Shown in pieces: positions 37,914 through 38,450 of a DNA stretch of 38,450 nt; the stretch's first letter is position 1; each line of letters starts with the position of its first letter. The notes under the pieces are model-generated. The model was given only the letters and a program-made list of their open reading frames with translations, searched no databases and had not been told where the DNA came from. Source of the DNA: a virus; the IMG/VR virus record IMGVR_UViG_3300036859_000076, positions 1-38,450 of that record; one strand, written 5' to 3'. The position numbers and the translations under genes were made by a program.

Positions 37914-38099
37914 ATGGAAAAACAAACTATAATTCACTACGGCGTAAACGATCAGTTACCTCAGACTAGGAGGGAATCAATTGCTGCACTGAATAATCTA
38001 GTAGCTCAAATAAAAAAGACGTCCCCTGGAGCAATGATTTTAACAAAAAAACCACCATACAAAATATGGGTGAAGATTAAAAAACTACTAAACCTATGA
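37914..38099 (+). CDS. small basic protein, 61 aa
   Basis: A weak ribosome binding site (AAGGGG) precedes the ATG. The product starts MEKQTIIHYGVNDQLPQTRR and has a central helix (SIAALNNLVAQIKKT) and a basic C-terminus (KIWVKIKKLLNL). Normal AT-rich composition resumes here after the GC-rich patch. Its stop overlaps the next start as ATGA. Function unknown. Confidence 0.6.
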   Translation: MEKQTIIHYGVNDQLPQTRRESIAALNNLVAQIKKTSPGAMILTKKPPYKIWVKIKKLLNL

Positions 38100-38263
38100 C
38101 CAAAACATATTGTGATCGGTGTGGGGAGGAGCCTAAAGGAAGTTTCTATTGTTACGTTAAAGGTACACTAAAAGATCTACTTAATGGATCAGACCAAGTA
38201 GATTTTGAGCTTTGTAAAAAGTGTTTTAAGTCACTTAAACAATGGTTAAAGAAAGGGGAATGA
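38096..38263 (+). CDS. small zinc-ribbon protein, 55 aa
   Basis: The frame starts by ATGA overlap with the preceding stop. Cysteine pairs CDRC (residues 6-9) and CKKC (40-43) make a zinc ribbon with about 30 residues between them, followed by a basic helix (FKSLKQWLKKGE). It resembles the other small ribbon proteins of this window in layout. Confidence 0.6.
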   Translation: MTKTYCDRCGEEPKGSFYCYVKGTLKDLLNGSDQVDFELCKKCFKSLKQWLKKGE

Positions 38264-38264
38264 T

Positions 38265-38435
38265 ATGAAGAAACTTATCTGTAAATATTTTGGACACAAG
38301 TTCCGTTGGGTAATAGCCCATAGTTGCGTTGCTTGTATTCGTTGTCATGCTGATGACGTAATGAGCCTCACTATCTCAGATGTAATGATTAACTTTTTGA
38401 AAAAAGGTAAAAGAAAAGTATTAAAATCTTACTAG
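38265..38435 (+). CDS. small cysteine-rich protein, 56 aa
   Basis: The start ATGAAGAAACTTATC lies one base after the previous stop, with a purine-rich stretch (AAGAAAGGGGA) as a likely ribosome binding site. Cysteines at 6, 21, 24 and 27 (HSCVACIRCH) may form a zinc site with the histidines. The C-terminus is basic (LKKGKRKVLKSY). Function unknown. Confidence 0.55.
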   Translation: MKKLICKYFGHKFRWVIAHSCVACIRCHADDVMSLTISDVMINFLKKGKRKVLKSY

Positions 38436-38440
38436 TTTAT

Positions 38441-38450
38441 ATGACCAGAC
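38441..38450 (+). CDS. start of a gene cut by the window edge
   Basis: ATGACCAGAC at the very end follows TAGTTTAT, the same AT-rich start context as other genes in the operon. Only three codons (Met-Thr-Arg) are visible, so nothing can be said about the product. Confidence 0.35.

Noticed and set aside
1-38450. CRISPR array, integrase, reverse transcriptase or terminal direct repeat
   Set aside because: No regularly spaced repeats, no recombinase or RT motifs among the reading frames, and no match between the two window ends were seen.

Overview
The window is a stretch of tailed-phage genome, best explained as a podovirus with a P22/Sf6-type head and packaging module. The support is a small terminase subunit, a large terminase whose ATPase half reads like Sf6 gp2, a large portal, a coiled-coil scaffold, an HK97-fold-type capsid protein, and gp4-like adaptor and gp10-like hub candidates. 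No tail-tube, sheath or tape-measure gene is visible. All reading frames fit the standard bacterial code. Most of the DNA is moderately AT-rich. No integrase, polymerase, reverse transcriptase or CRISPR array is in the window. The host cannot be named. Most start codons lack a Shine-Dalgarno sequence and sit in contexts such as TAAACATATG or TAATATG, while a few (positions 15, 959, 33135 and the start at 3188) have good ones.

Layout. 15-660: three small rightward genes. 661-1425: mainly non-coding, with hairpins, a large stem-loop ending in a T-run, a 45-codon gene and a tRNA-like element. 1426-31741: one long leftward late cluster, transcribed from right to left. Read in that direction it holds an HNH gene, a run of small genes led by a ribbon-helix-helix-like regulator, the small terminase, an HNH-AP2 gene, the large terminase, the portal, scaffold and capsid, a giant repeat protein, tail and fibre genes (including an SGNH-hydrolase fibre and a second HNH-AP2 gene), the adaptor and hub, four large probable internal or ejection proteins, three very short lysine-rich proteins, and a lysis cassette. 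31742-32608: a non-coding region with many hairpins and a tRNA-Thr. 32609-33070: three small leftward genes, two of them membrane proteins. 33135-38450: rightward early-type genes, including an ERF-family annealing protein, a NinG-like nuclease, a 3D-domain wall hydrolase and many small zinc-knuckle or membrane proteins.

How the parts fit. The early rightward block probably handles recombination and host takeover, and may run on into the rightward genes at the left edge if the genome is circular or circularly permuted. The leftward block packages DNA, builds the particle and lyses the cell. Genes are tightly packed, often with ATGA stop/start overlaps, so translational coupling is likely.

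Most interesting points: (1) the 3' end of the gene at 37363 holds a GC-rich, strongly adenine-poor patch on the coding strand, as expected for a variable repeat of a diversity-generating retroelement; (2) the M23 endopeptidase at 1759-2550 has its two half-domains in reversed order; (3) a nested inverted-repeat or pseudoknot element lies in the head cluster; (4) other structured non-coding elements and an odd tRNA-like structure lie at both ends of the late cluster.
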